Assembly (NCBI RefSeq): GCF_900117445.1
Contig: NZ_FPEJ01000001.1
Span: 1-64,000 of the forward strand
Length of the DNA: 64,000 nt
Origin: Hyphomicrobium sp. NDB2Meth4
GTDB taxonomy: Bacteria > Pseudomonadota > Alphaproteobacteria > Rhizobiales > Hyphomicrobiaceae
Reading direction: 5' to 3'
A program made the position numbers and the translations under genes. Shown here piece by piece: positions 54,582-63,395 of the stretch. Each line of letters opens with the position of its first letter. Positions within the stretch are counted from its first letter, which is position 1. A model generated the notes under the pieces. That model was not told the DNA's origin. It worked only from the letters and a program-made list of their open reading frames with translations, and ran no database searches.

Positions 54582-55889
54582 CTATTTGCCTGCTTGCGCC
54601 GTGTTGGTGCGCAGATGCTTGAGCACCGCTTCCGTTGGCCAGCAGTCGATCTTCAATCCGTTCTTCTTCTGGTAGATACCGACCTGCCGACGCGTATTTG
54701 AACCGATCTTGCCGTCGATCTTGTCCATCGGGTAGCCGTTCTTCTCCAGGAGGGCCTGAATCTCCCGCACCTGTGCCGTGCGCGGTTGCGCCACCTTCGC
54801 CGCCGGCACGTGGAATCCGCCCGCCCCGGCGATGCGGTCGGCTAGGTCGCCGACGAACAGCGCATAAAGGTCTGACGTGTTGTAGAGCCGAATGACCTTG
54901 AAATTCTCCGTCACCAGAAACGCCGGCCCGTAAGCACCCGACGGCATCATCAGATAGGCGCGAATATCGTTGTCCGCCGCGGTGAATGGTTTGTTCCCCG
55001 TGCGCGTGAAGCCAAGCTTGCGCCATTCGCCGATCGTGCGCTCTCCCGGCGGGCCCTCGAGCGAGCAATCACCGCCGTCCGGCAGGTGCGCCTCATAGCC
55101 CCACTTCAAGCCGCGCACCCAGCCCTTGTTGGCGAGCTGGCGCGCCGCCGAAGCGAGCGCATCCGGCACGCTGGTGAAGATGTCGACCTTGCCGTCTCCG
55201 TCACCGTCTTCCAGATGCTGGAAGTATTCCGTAGGCATGAACTGCGTGAGGCCCACCGCGCCGGCCCACGAAGCGCGCATCTTCGAGCGCGGCACGCCCG
55301 ACTGCAGCATCTTCAGCGCCGCCAGCAATTCCAGCTTGAACTCGTCCTTACGCCGTCCTGTGAAGGCCTGCGTCGCCAGCACGCGAATGGCGTCGTGCGG
55401 CAGCTTATGCGTGCCATACGCCGTCTCGCGGCCCCAGATCGCCACCATGATGTAGCGGTCGACGCCGGTCTTCTTCTCGATGTTGACGATGTCCTTCTCA
55501 TGCTCCTTGAGGAACTTGCGTCCCTGCACCGCGAGCGTCGAAAGATATTTCGGATTGAGATATTCGAACGCCGACTTCGTGAACTCGGCCTGTCCTGCAC
55601 TGTCGTCGCGCTTGCGCCCATCGATGACGAGGTCCGGCAGCGAGTAGTCCGGCTTCAGTCCCTTGAAGGCCGCATCGAACGTTGCACGCGAAACGCCCTG
55701 CGCTTCCGCTTCCGGCCATAGGCTCTGCAGGAAATCCTGGAACGCATCGGCGGCAGACGCGGGAGCGCTCACCGAGATCGCGGCAGCCATCGCCATTGCG
55801 ATGGCGGCCAGAGCCCCGAGCGCCCGTGCGCTGAGACCAGCGCGCAAACCCGATCCGCGCTTATCCGATGTAACGCTGCCAAGCTTCAC
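54582..55889 (-). CDS. MltB-type lytic murein transglycosylase
   Basis: Cleaves peptidoglycan between MurNAc and GlcNAc, in the periplasm. 435 residues. A signal-like hydrophobic N-terminus (about 18-45, ending ASA-AD) precedes an SLT_2 domain: YIMVAIWGRETAYGT with the catalytic Glu (near 135) and AVGLTQFMPTEYFQH. The C-terminal ~60 residues are a PG_binding_1 domain (VREIQALLEKNGYPMDKIDG). I start at GTG 55889 because a GAGGAGGT lies just before it; the frame extends further upstream to 55928. No lipobox Cys, so it is soluble or signal-anchored. Confidence 0.92.
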   Translation of the reverse strand: MKLGSVTSDKRGSGLRAGLSARALGALAAIAMAMAAAISVSAPASAADAFQDFLQSLWPEAEAQGVSRATFDAAFKGLKPDYSLPDLVIDGRKRDDSAGQAEFTKSAFEYLNPKYLSTLAVQGRKFLKEHEKDIVNIEKKTGVDRYIMVAIWGRETAYGTHKLPHDAIRVLATQAFTGRRKDEFKLELLAALKMLQSGVPRSKMRASWAGAVGLTQFMPTEYFQHLEDGDGDGKVDIFTSVPDALASAARQLANKGWVRGLKWGYEAHLPDGGDCSLEGPPGERTIGEWRKLGFTRTGNKPFTAADNDIRAYLMMPSGAYGPAFLVTENFKVIRLYNTSDLYALFVGDLADRIAGAGGFHVPAAKVAQPRTAQVREIQALLEKNGYPMDKIDGKIGSNTRRQVGIYQKKNGLKIDCWPTEAVLKHLRTNTAQAGK

Positions 55890-55994
55890 TTGGACCTCCT
55901 CAATGCTGATCGAGCGCGCGTCTCGCACGCTCGTCCACCCTGATTTCCGGGCGAATTTGCGGCCCCATGTCGCTAATCGGAGCCGCCGGAAGCG

Positions 55995-56987
55995 CTAGCT
56001 AGCGTTCTTGAACTGCTGCAGATGCGTTTCCCAGGCGAGAGCCTGCACGGTGATGGTTTCCAAATTATCGAACTCAGGGCGCCAACCAAGACGCATCCTG
56101 ATTTTATCGGATGCCGCAACGATCGCCGCCGGATCACCCGGACGCCGCTGCGACATCCGCACCTCGAAATCCGCGCCCGAGGTGCGCTTCACCGCATCGA
56201 TTACCTGCAGAACCGAGAAGCCGCGCGAATACCCGCAATTGAACACATCCGACTCTCCGCCCGCCCGCAGATGGCGTAACGCCGCCATGTGTGCCCGGAC
56301 GAGATCCGTGACGTGAATATAATCGCGGATGCAGGTTCCGTCCGGCGTCTCATAGTCGGTGCCGAACACCTCCATGTAAGGCCGTTTGCCCAGAGCCGCC
56401 TCGCTCGCCACTTTGATCAAATGCGTTGCCTGCGGCGTCGACTGCCCCGCGCGTCCCTTGGGATCAGCACCGGCAACGTTGAAATAGCGCAGCGCGACGT
56501 ACCGGAACTTATGCGCCCGCGCGGTATCGGCCAGCATGATTTCCGTCATCAGCTTAGATGAGCCGTACGGCGACATCGGTGCCAGCGCGGCATCCTCGCG
56601 CACCGGGATTTCCTTGGGCATGCCATAAACGGCTGCTGTGGATGAGAAGATGAAATTCTCGATTCCCATCTCGACGGCGACCTCCATGAGGGCGCGCGAC
56701 TTCACGGTGTTGTTGTGATAGTAGCCCAGCGGATCGACGACCGATTCCGGCACCACGATCGAGCCGGCAAAATGTATGATCGACTTGATGCCATGCTTCC
56801 GCACGATGCTCCGGACGAGTTCCTGATCGCCCACATCCCCCACGACCAGTGTCGCGTTTTCTGGGACCGCCCATCGGAAGCCCGTCGACAGGTTGTCGAG
56901 AACGACGACATTCTCCCCATTGTCGAGAAGTTCGAGAACCATATGGCTGCCAATGTACCCGGCACCGCCGGTAACGAGGATGGTCAT
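55995..56987 (-). CDS. galE: UDP-glucose 4-epimerase
   Basis: Interconverts UDP-glucose and UDP-galactose for surface polysaccharides. 330 residues, SDR extended fold. NAD site GGAGYIGSHMV at 7-17; the catalytic Ser-Thr/Tyr-Lys set includes FSSTAAVYG and YGSSKLMTE (near 145-153). C-terminal substrate region VSQRRPGDPAAIVAA-type sequence is present. Divergent from galU with a 191-base gap, an arrangement that allows joint control of UDP-sugar supply. Confidence 0.95.
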   Translation of the reverse strand: MTILVTGGAGYIGSHMVLELLDNGENVVVLDNLSTGFRWAVPENATLVVGDVGDQELVRSIVRKHGIKSIIHFAGSIVVPESVVDPLGYYHNNTVKSRALMEVAVEMGIENFIFSSTAAVYGMPKEIPVREDAALAPMSPYGSSKLMTEIMLADTARAHKFRYVALRYFNVAGADPKGRAGQSTPQATHLIKVASEAALGKRPYMEVFGTDYETPDGTCIRDYIHVTDLVRAHMAALRHLRAGGESDVFNCGYSRGFSVLQVIDAVKRTSGADFEVRMSQRRPGDPAAIVAASDKIRMRLGWRPEFDNLETITVQALAWETHLQQFKNAS

Positions 56988-57178
56988 CGGTCTTCTTGGC
57001 CCTCTGAATCCTGGATCGATTTGGAACTGATCTTACCACTGCGAGACTTTAACCACGCACTGATTTAACGATACGGCCTGATCCCGGCATCTGTTCACAT
57101 TCGAGCGCTACTTATTCAAGTTCCGCACCAAACCCACCTCGCCCCCCACGTTAACATCCTAAAGACCCGGAGTTCCCC

Positions 57179-58057
57179 ATGCCCGCCACCAAAACGCGCA
57201 TCCGCAAAGCCGTATTCCCCGTGGCAGGCCTCGGAACCCGCTTCCTGCCCGCCACCAAGGCAATCCCCAAGGAGATGCTGACCGTCGTCGATCGCCCGGT
57301 GATCCAGCACGTCGTCGATGAGGCTCGCGCCGCCGGCATCGAGCATTTCGTCTTCGTGACAGGCCGCAACAAGCCTTCGATCGAGGAGCACTTCGATCAC
57401 GCCCCCGAGCTCGAGACGACACTCACGGAGCGCGGCAAGACCAAGGAACTCGATGAGCTTCTGAAGGATCTGCCCGAAGCTGGACGCACCAGCTTCACGC
57501 GCCAGCAAGCCCCGCTCGGCCTCGGCCACGCCGTATGGTGCGCGCGCGATATCGTCGGCGATGAGCCCTTCGCGTTGTTGCTGCCCGACATGCTCCACCA
57601 CGGCAAATCATGCCTCGCAGAGATGATCGCCGCTTATGAAGAGCACGGCGGCAACCACATAGCCGTATCGCCCGTTCCCGAAAGCGAAACGCATCAATAC
57701 GGCATCGTCGGCGTCGAGGATCGCGACGCCAAGGTCTCACGCATCACGCAGATGGTCGAGAAACCCAAGCAGGGCACTGCGCCCTCGAATCTCCACATCA
57801 CCGGCCGCTACATTCTCCAGCCTGAGATTTTCGACATACTCGCAACCCAGGAGCGCGGCGCCGGCGGCGAGATTCAGCTGACCGATGCCATGCTCGCCAT
57901 GCAGAAGGCCGGCAAGCCCTACCACGCCGTACGCTTCGACGGCACCATCTACGACACCGGCACCAAGATCGGATTCCTGCTCGCCAACATCGCCTACGGC
58001 TTGGAGCGGCCCGATCTCGCCACTGCCCTCAAGGCCGGCATCTCCAAACTGACCTAG
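57179..58057 (+). CDS. galU: UTP-glucose-1-phosphate uridylyltransferase
   Basis: Makes UDP-glucose. 292 residues, standard. The nucleotide-binding opening RKAVFPVAGLGTRFLPATK (residues 9-27) includes the GxGxR signature and Lys; also EMLTVVDRPVIQHVV, FVTGRNKPSIEEHFD and VEKPKQGTAPSNLHITGRY (around 190-209). An uncertain weak Shine-Dalgarno precedes ATG 57179. Faces away from galE; probably linked in function. Confidence 0.97.
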   Translation: MPATKTRIRKAVFPVAGLGTRFLPATKAIPKEMLTVVDRPVIQHVVDEARAAGIEHFVFVTGRNKPSIEEHFDHAPELETTLTERGKTKELDELLKDLPEAGRTSFTRQQAPLGLGHAVWCARDIVGDEPFALLLPDMLHHGKSCLAEMIAAYEEHGGNHIAVSPVPESETHQYGIVGVEDRDAKVSRITQMVEKPKQGTAPSNLHITGRYILQPEIFDILATQERGAGGEIQLTDAMLAMQKAGKPYHAVRFDGTIYDTGTKIGFLLANIAYGLERPDLATALKAGISKLT

Positions 58058-58231
58058 CTACGACTGCTGGGCCGCGCAGCGGCAAGGGCGCAAGGCGCCC
58101 CGCGCCTGCGCTCCGATCACCCGAGCGCCTATCAGCGAGGGCGTGAATCGGCAGCGCAAAAGGAGGCGCGGCCATCAGCTTGGAAGCCACGGCCGCAAAC
58201 CAGCTTCCCTAAGCTTGTGTCACCCAACAAA

Positions 58232-60010
58232 CTAGTGCCTCAGCCGCACGCCGGCTTGCACGATCTCGGCGGTATAGCTGCTCTCGGGCTGCGAGCTTTG
58301 GAAGTCGATGTGCTGATAGCGCGCAAACAGCACCGACCAGGAGTTCGCATAGTACTCGGTGCCCACCGCCGCGGTGAACTGCTCTTCGTTGTAGTCGGTA
58401 TTGATGAAGTTGCGCGTCATGTACCCGGCGCCCGCAGTGCCGATGAGATAGCGCGTGAAGCTATGCCGCGCTTCGAGCCCGTAATTGCGTTCCATGACGC
58501 CCGGCGAATACGCCGTCGTCGTCTCAGCAACATCACTTGTCGCTGTGAACGAAAGCACCGTCAGCGGCGTCACCGCCCAGGCGAGATCGGCATCGATCAG
58601 CAATCCATCCACCGCCGGCAGCAAATGATTGTCGATCTCTTGATGCGCGTATCCGAGACTGATCGTGCCGCGCAGCACGTGGCTCACATCGCCGAACGAC
58701 ACACCGAAGCGGTAGCGCTCACCCGTCGAGCTGCGCAGGATTCCGTCCGAGAAAGTCGGAATCTTGTAATCGCGCTGGTTGAATGAAATATCCGCGAACG
58801 CGAAGAGATACGGCGAGAACTCCCACATCGGCCGCACGGCCTGCTCATACAGCGTATAATCGCGATCCGAATTGCTCTGCGTCTGATCGTCGAACACGTT
58901 CGTACTGTACGACGTGTCGACGATGTTGCCGCGCAACTGCATGGTCAGCCGGTTGAACCGCTGGTTATAGGCCGCACGAGCGCGATCGACGGTGATGTTC
59001 GGTCGCGTGCCCGCCGATTCCGCGTTGATCGCCGAGCGGCTTTCCTGCGCGTATTCGCGCGCCAGAAAGCCCTGCAAGTTACTGCGGCTGTTAATATCGA
59101 GGCGCCCCAATCCCTCGACGACGTACGCGCGATCGTCTTCAGAGGGATACCTGTCATGGAAGCTGAGATCGCCGCTCGCGCGCAGTTCCACCGCATGCCG
59201 GCTCCAGTTGGACGCAAGACGCGCCGCTGGCCGCACCTCTAGAGAGCTGTCGCCCAGCGCATTGGGCGAGGCGAACAGGTTGCTGTTGTAGTCATAGTTG
59301 GCCTCCAGCGTCGTGAAGAGCAGGAAGCTGCCGATCTTGGTGCCGATCGGCGGATAGGGATCGAGCAGGAACCCCTGGAAGTTGCTCGGGCTGAAAACCG
59401 GGTTCTGCTCGTTGGCTTGTAGCAGCAATGGATCGAACCCCGCCGGCTCGCCCGCAAATGCCCGGATATCCTCTGGCGAGCGCAGATCGAACTCGGTGAT
59501 TTCACCCGCCATCTCGGAGACTTCGCTCGGACCATTGAGGTCGATGATGCCGTCCTGGACCGCCGCCTCCTCGATCACCGAGACAGGATCCCCATCCTGC
59601 GGAATCCTGACGCGGCGGGGCTGACCTTCCTCACCTTCGCCATCCGCCGCTTCGTCGTCAGCCAGCGTGGGCCTGAGGCCGCCAGCGTCTTCGACGACGC
59701 CATCCACACCGACCGGCTGCGGAGCCCGCGCCGTCTCGTTCGGCCCGAACGCCCCCGAATCAAACGCGCGCGCGTCCTCCTCGGAGACGGAACCGTCATC
59801 GGGCAGGCTGGGACGCAGACGAGGCGCGGGAGGACGGCTGGTGACGGTCGTCCGCCACCCCGGAGGATCGAGGATCTGTGCTGCGGCGGGCGAGGCAAAA
59901 AGGCACGCAAACGCCGCCCCTGCGCCGGCCGTTGCGGCGAGGACGTGCATCAACCCGACGATCTTGCGGCCGTCAGCCAAAAGCGCTCCATGCGAAATAT
60001 CACTCGGCAC
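58232..60010 (-). CDS. Outer-membrane beta-barrel protein (BBP2-type)
   Basis: Large outer-membrane protein, 592 residues. Signal peptide region KIVGLMHVLAATAGAGAAFA ends near ASPAAAQ (about residue 45). An acidic, Pro/Glu/Asp-rich domain (to ~175) precedes the barrel of alternating aromatic strands (DYTLYEQAVRPMWEFSPYLFAF, shown in part) and a terminal strand ending VRLRH, similar to the BBP2 family found in Hyphomicrobiales. Start uncertain: GTG 60010 versus ATG 59950. No substrate can be assigned; may be a porin-like or exopolysaccharide-linked barrel. Divergent from kdsD. Confidence 0.75.
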   Translation of the reverse strand: MPSDISHGALLADGRKIVGLMHVLAATAGAGAAFACLFASPAAAQILDPPGWRTTVTSRPPAPRLRPSLPDDGSVSEEDARAFDSGAFGPNETARAPQPVGVDGVVEDAGGLRPTLADDEAADGEGEEGQPRRVRIPQDGDPVSVIEEAAVQDGIIDLNGPSEVSEMAGEITEFDLRSPEDIRAFAGEPAGFDPLLLQANEQNPVFSPSNFQGFLLDPYPPIGTKIGSFLLFTTLEANYDYNSNLFASPNALGDSSLEVRPAARLASNWSRHAVELRASGDLSFHDRYPSEDDRAYVVEGLGRLDINSRSNLQGFLAREYAQESRSAINAESAGTRPNITVDRARAAYNQRFNRLTMQLRGNIVDTSYSTNVFDDQTQSNSDRDYTLYEQAVRPMWEFSPYLFAFADISFNQRDYKIPTFSDGILRSSTGERYRFGVSFGDVSHVLRGTISLGYAHQEIDNHLLPAVDGLLIDADLAWAVTPLTVLSFTATSDVAETTTAYSPGVMERNYGLEARHSFTRYLIGTAGAGYMTRNFINTDYNEEQFTAAVGTEYYANSWSVLFARYQHIDFQSSQPESSYTAEIVQAGVRLRH

Positions 60011-60030
60011 GCGAACGCTGTACGAAATGG

Positions 60031-60046
60031 AACGCTAGAGAGCGTT
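60031..60046. promoter_or_regulatory. Inverted repeat in divergent intergenic region
   Basis: AACGCT (60031-60036) and AGCGTT (60041-60046) separated by AGAG, within the 164 bases between the divergent barrel gene and kdsD. Position suits a shared operator; no protein is known to bind. Confidence 0.3.
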
Positions 60047-60174
60047 GGTTAATGCCCTGTTTAGGAAGCTGACGGGATCGGTGAACATCGGTTCAGTGCC
60101 GCTGGACAGGTCGCCGGAATTGTAAGAAGCTGTTAACACTTAGGCGTCGCTGAAGGCATCGGGGGTAAGAAGCC

Positions 60175-61200
60175 ATGACGGCGGCCGAAGGGCCTTTGCG
60201 CAAATTTCGCTCTGTCGACGGCGGCAAAAAGCTGAGCCGTCTTCCCGTGGCCTCTGCCCTGCGGACACTCGACCTCGAGTGCGAGGGGCTGAGCAGGCTG
60301 CGCGAATCCCTGACCGGACCGATGAGCCGGCCGTTCGCCGACGCCCTGCGCATCCTGCGCTCCGCTCGCGGCCGGGTAGTCGTCACCGGCATCGGCAAGA
60401 GTGGGCACGTCGGTCAGAAGATCGCCGCCACCTTTGCCTCCACCGGACGCCCGGCCTTCTTCGTCCACCCGACCGAAGCCTCCCACGGCGACCTCGGCAT
60501 GATCACCGCCGATGACGTCCTGCTCGCGCTCTCGTGGTCCGGCGAGACGGTCGAACTGAAACCGCTCATCACCTATTCCCGGCGCTACAGCGTGCCGCTG
60601 ATCGCCATCACGTCGCGCTCCGAGTCCGCGCTCGGCCAGCACTCGGACGTTGTGCTCGAGCTTCCGCGCTCGAAGGAGGCATGCCCACACGGCCTGGCCC
60701 CAACCACGTCCACCACGATGCAGCTCGCCCTGGGCGACTGCCTCGCTATGGCACTGCTCGAAGCCAAGGGCTTCACGCCCGAGGAATTCAAAGCCTTCCA
60801 CCCAGGCGGCTCTCTTGGCGCTAGCCTCAAGTACGTATCCGACGTGATGCACTCGGGCGATCGCATGCCGCTGGCACGCGACACCGACGAAATGAGCGCC
60901 GCGCTCGTCACCATGACGCAGAAAAGCCTCGGCTGCCTCGGCATCATCAATTCCAAAGGCAAGCTTATCGGCATCGTTACCGACGGCGACTTGCGCCGTC
61001 ATATGGGTCAGGAACTCGTCACCCGCCGTACCGTCGATATCATGACGCGCGCGCCCAAGACGGTGAAACCGGGCATGCTGGCCTCTGCTGCTCTGGAATT
61101 GATCAACGCATCGCGCATCACCGCGCTGTTCGTGGTCGATCGCGGCAAGCCCGTCGGCATCGTGCACGTGCACGACCTCCTCCGCGCTGGCATCGCCTGA
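60175..61200 (+). CDS. kdsD: Arabinose-5-phosphate isomerase
   Basis: KpsF/GutQ-type isomerase converting ribulose-5-P to arabinose-5-P, first step to the LPS sugar Kdo. 341 residues. SIS domain at ~35-200 has the signature VVTGIGKSGHVGQKIAATFAS, in part, and LSWSGETVELKPLI; two CBS domains follow (DVMHSGDRMPLARD near 222; DIMTRAPKTVKPGM near 290). Full length. Fits the LPS theme with lptCAB nearby. Confidence 0.95.
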   Translation: MTAAEGPLRKFRSVDGGKKLSRLPVASALRTLDLECEGLSRLRESLTGPMSRPFADALRILRSARGRVVVTGIGKSGHVGQKIAATFASTGRPAFFVHPTEASHGDLGMITADDVLLALSWSGETVELKPLITYSRRYSVPLIAITSRSESALGQHSDVVLELPRSKEACPHGLAPTTSTTMQLALGDCLAMALLEAKGFTPEEFKAFHPGGSLGASLKYVSDVMHSGDRMPLARDTDEMSAALVTMTQKSLGCLGIINSKGKLIGIVTDGDLRRHMGQELVTRRTVDIMTRAPKTVKPGMLASAALELINASRITALFVVDRGKPVGIVHVHDLLRAGIA

Positions 61201-61299
61201 AGCCGACCACGGCGAACGTCATGGCGCAAGGCGGCCATCGACGTCCAGCTTCAATTTCTGATGGGGCAACTCCGCAAGAGCGCTTCGCCGCCAGTGTCG

Positions 61300-61725
61300 C
61301 TAGACAGTCTCGACGGTCAGCACCGTGCCTTTGCAACCGGTGATGCGCACCTTGGCTCCGACCGCCGCTTCGGCGCCCTCTGCCACCCAGATCGTATCGC
61401 TCACACTTACGCTGCCGCGACCGCCCGTTGGAATGGCCGCCGTCACAGCGGCGACTTGCCCAACGAGTTGCATCCCGCGGCGATTGAGGTCGGATTCGCC
61501 GGGGTGCATCCAATAAGACCAGCGCTCGTCGATGAAGAGGTCGGCAATTAGGATGGCGATGCCCGCCACCAGCCAGACCCAGCCCAACGTCGAGCCGGAA
61601 AAGCCCTTGAACGCGCCGTAGAGCGCCAGCACCACACCCACGATGGGCATCAGCAGGCTGAGCAGCGCCATGCCCCACACGAGCATGCTGGGCCCGCGAT
61701 CGGGCTCGCGATCAGTTGACGGCAT
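61300..61725 (-). CDS. NfeD-like protein (second copy)
   Basis: Membrane protein of 141 residues with two or three N-terminal helices (WGMALLSLLMPIVGVVLALYG; VWLVAGIAILIADLF) and a C-terminal OB-fold (DLNRRGMQLVGQVAAVTAAI; VGAKVRITGCKGTVLTVE), typical of the short NfeD class. I start at ATG 61725, which overlaps the upstream NfeD stop by 14 bases; the long open frame above it belongs to that gene. Partners with SPFH protein in membrane microdomains. Confidence 0.75.
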   Translation of the reverse strand: MPSTDREPDRGPSMLVWGMALLSLLMPIVGVVLALYGAFKGFSGSTLGWVWLVAGIAILIADLFIDERWSYWMHPGESDLNRRGMQLVGQVAAVTAAIPTGGRGSVSVSDTIWVAEGAEAAVGAKVRITGCKGTVLTVETV

Positions 61726-62167
61726 GTTCGACCACGAGACAGTTGCCGTTGGTGCCGGTGACCCGCACCCGCGCGCCCTGCGGCGCATCCGCCCCTTGAG
61801 CGTTCCACACGGTGTCGCCGACGCGGACCTTGCCGCGTCCATCAGCGATAGCCTGCTCGACCAGCACCACGCGGCCCACATACTGCAGAGCACGCGCATT
61901 GAGATCGGGCTCGTCGCTCAGCGCCACGTCTGGCGAAGCGTAGCGGCGTGCAAAGAACACGGTGATGCAGGAAATGATGGCGAAGGCGATCAGCTGCCAC
62001 TCCCATGCGATATCAACGCTGATGCCGACGATCCCCACGATCACCGCAGCAGCACCGAACCAGACGAAGTGCACTCCCGGAACCATCGCTTCGAGGGCAA
62101 ACAGCGCCACCGCAACGACGAACCAGTTCCACGCGCCGAGGTTCCAGAAGAATTCGGACAGCCCCAT
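61712..62167 (-). CDS. NfeD family protein
   Basis: Short NfeD membrane protein, 151 residues. Three hydrophobic helices in the first ~75 residues (NWFVVAVALFALEAMVPG; WFGAAAVIVGIVGISV; LIAFAIISCITVFF), then an OB-fold ending VTGTNGNCLVVEHAVN. Such genes lie beside SPFH/stomatin genes and form membrane scaffolds (YbbK/QmcA pair). It lies 66 bases downstream of the SPFH gene and overlaps a second NfeD-like gene. Confidence 0.88.
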   Translation of the reverse strand: MGLSEFFWNLGAWNWFVVAVALFALEAMVPGVHFVWFGAAAVIVGIVGISVDIAWEWQLIAFAIISCITVFFARRYASPDVALSDEPDLNARALQYVGRVVLVEQAIADGRGKVRVGDTVWNAQGADAPQGARVRVTGTNGNCLVVEHAVN

Positions 62168-62233
62168 GCCTCACATCTCCAACGCAACCGGCGCACAATA
62201 GCAGAATTCGCGCCGGTTGCCCCAGTTGCGATC

Positions 62234-63229
62234 CTACGTACGCGGGACGCTGCCGCGCGTGGGCGCGGGCGGCGCGGACGTCTTGTCGCCGAAGGCCTCG
62301 CCAGTGATCTGCGCCAGACCGGCCAGCGAACCGATCACCGACGACGCCTCCAGCGGCATCAGGATGACCTTCTGGTTCGGCGCTTTCGCAAGCGCCTCCA
62401 ATGCTTTCACGTAGTTGTTGGCGACGAAGTAGTTGATCGCCTGCACATTGCCCTTGGCGATGGCATCAGAAACCATCTGCGTTGCTTTGGCTTCCGCTTC
62501 CGCTGCGCGCTCGCGCGCCTCGGCGTCGCGGAAAGCAGATTCACGCCGGCCCTCGGCTTCGAGCACGACTGCCTGCTTCTCACCCTCGGCGCGTAGGATA
62601 GCGGCCTGCCGCAAGCCTTCCGATTCGAGGATCTGGGCGCGCTTCTCGCGTTCGGCCTTCATCTGCCGCGCCATGCTGTCGACGAGATCGCGCGGCGGAT
62701 CGATGTCCTTGATCTCGATGCGCGTTACCTTGATGCCCCAAGCTTCCGTCGCCTGATCGACGACTTGTAGCAGCCGCGAATTGATCTGATCGCGATTGGA
62801 CAGCAACTCGTCGAGGTCCATCGACCCCATCACTGTGCGGATGTTGGTGAGCGTCAGATTGATGATCGATGGCTCGAGCGCGTCCACCTCGTATGCCGCG
62901 CGTGCGCCATTGAGGATCTGGAAGAACGTCACGCCGTTGACCCGCACCATGGCGTTGTCGCGCGTAATCACGTCCTGGCTCGGAATATCGAGCACTTGCT
63001 CCTTCATGTTCATGCGACGCCCGACCCGCTCCATCACTGGAATGAGGATGTGCAGGCCCGGCTGCAGCGTGCGCGTATAGCGGCCGAAGTTCTCGACCGT
63101 GTAGCTATAGCCCTGTGGGACGATCTTGACCGTCGACCAGAGGATGACGATCGCAAGAATGACAAGCAGCACGCCAAAAACTTCAAAGCCGCCCGAGAAC
63201 GAGCTCACAATGTCGGGTTCCATGATCAA
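62234..63229 (-). CDS. SPFH/stomatin-like protein (QmcA type)
   Basis: Band-7 membrane scaffold, 331 residues. N-terminal helix (FEVFGVLLVILAIVILWS), SPFH domain (IVPQGYSYTVENFGRYTRTL; SQDVITRDNAMVRVNGV), then an Ala/Glu/Arg coiled coil (EAEGRRESAFRDAEARERA) and a C-terminal tail with a Pro-rich end. Oligomerises at the inner membrane and regulates proteases or quality control in the family. Co-oriented with NfeD genes downstream. Confidence 0.93.
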   Translation of the reverse strand: MIMEPDIVSSFSGGFEVFGVLLVILAIVILWSTVKIVPQGYSYTVENFGRYTRTLQPGLHILIPVMERVGRRMNMKEQVLDIPSQDVITRDNAMVRVNGVTFFQILNGARAAYEVDALEPSIINLTLTNIRTVMGSMDLDELLSNRDQINSRLLQVVDQATEAWGIKVTRIEIKDIDPPRDLVDSMARQMKAEREKRAQILESEGLRQAAILRAEGEKQAVVLEAEGRRESAFRDAEARERAAEAEAKATQMVSDAIAKGNVQAINYFVANNYVKALEALAKAPNQKVILMPLEASSVIGSLAGLAQITGEAFGDKTSAPPAPTRGSVPRT

Positions 63230-63395
63230 CCTGATTGATTGGCAACAAGAATTCTCTGCGCAACGCTAGCGCGGCGAGGAAAACATAGAGTTAAAATGTG
63301 GTTTTCGTGCAGTTACTTATGGAACAGCCTAAAGGCGCCGATTCAGCTTCGAGCCGCCTGCTCAAAGGCAGGCGGTCGCGAACGGAATGGCCGGC

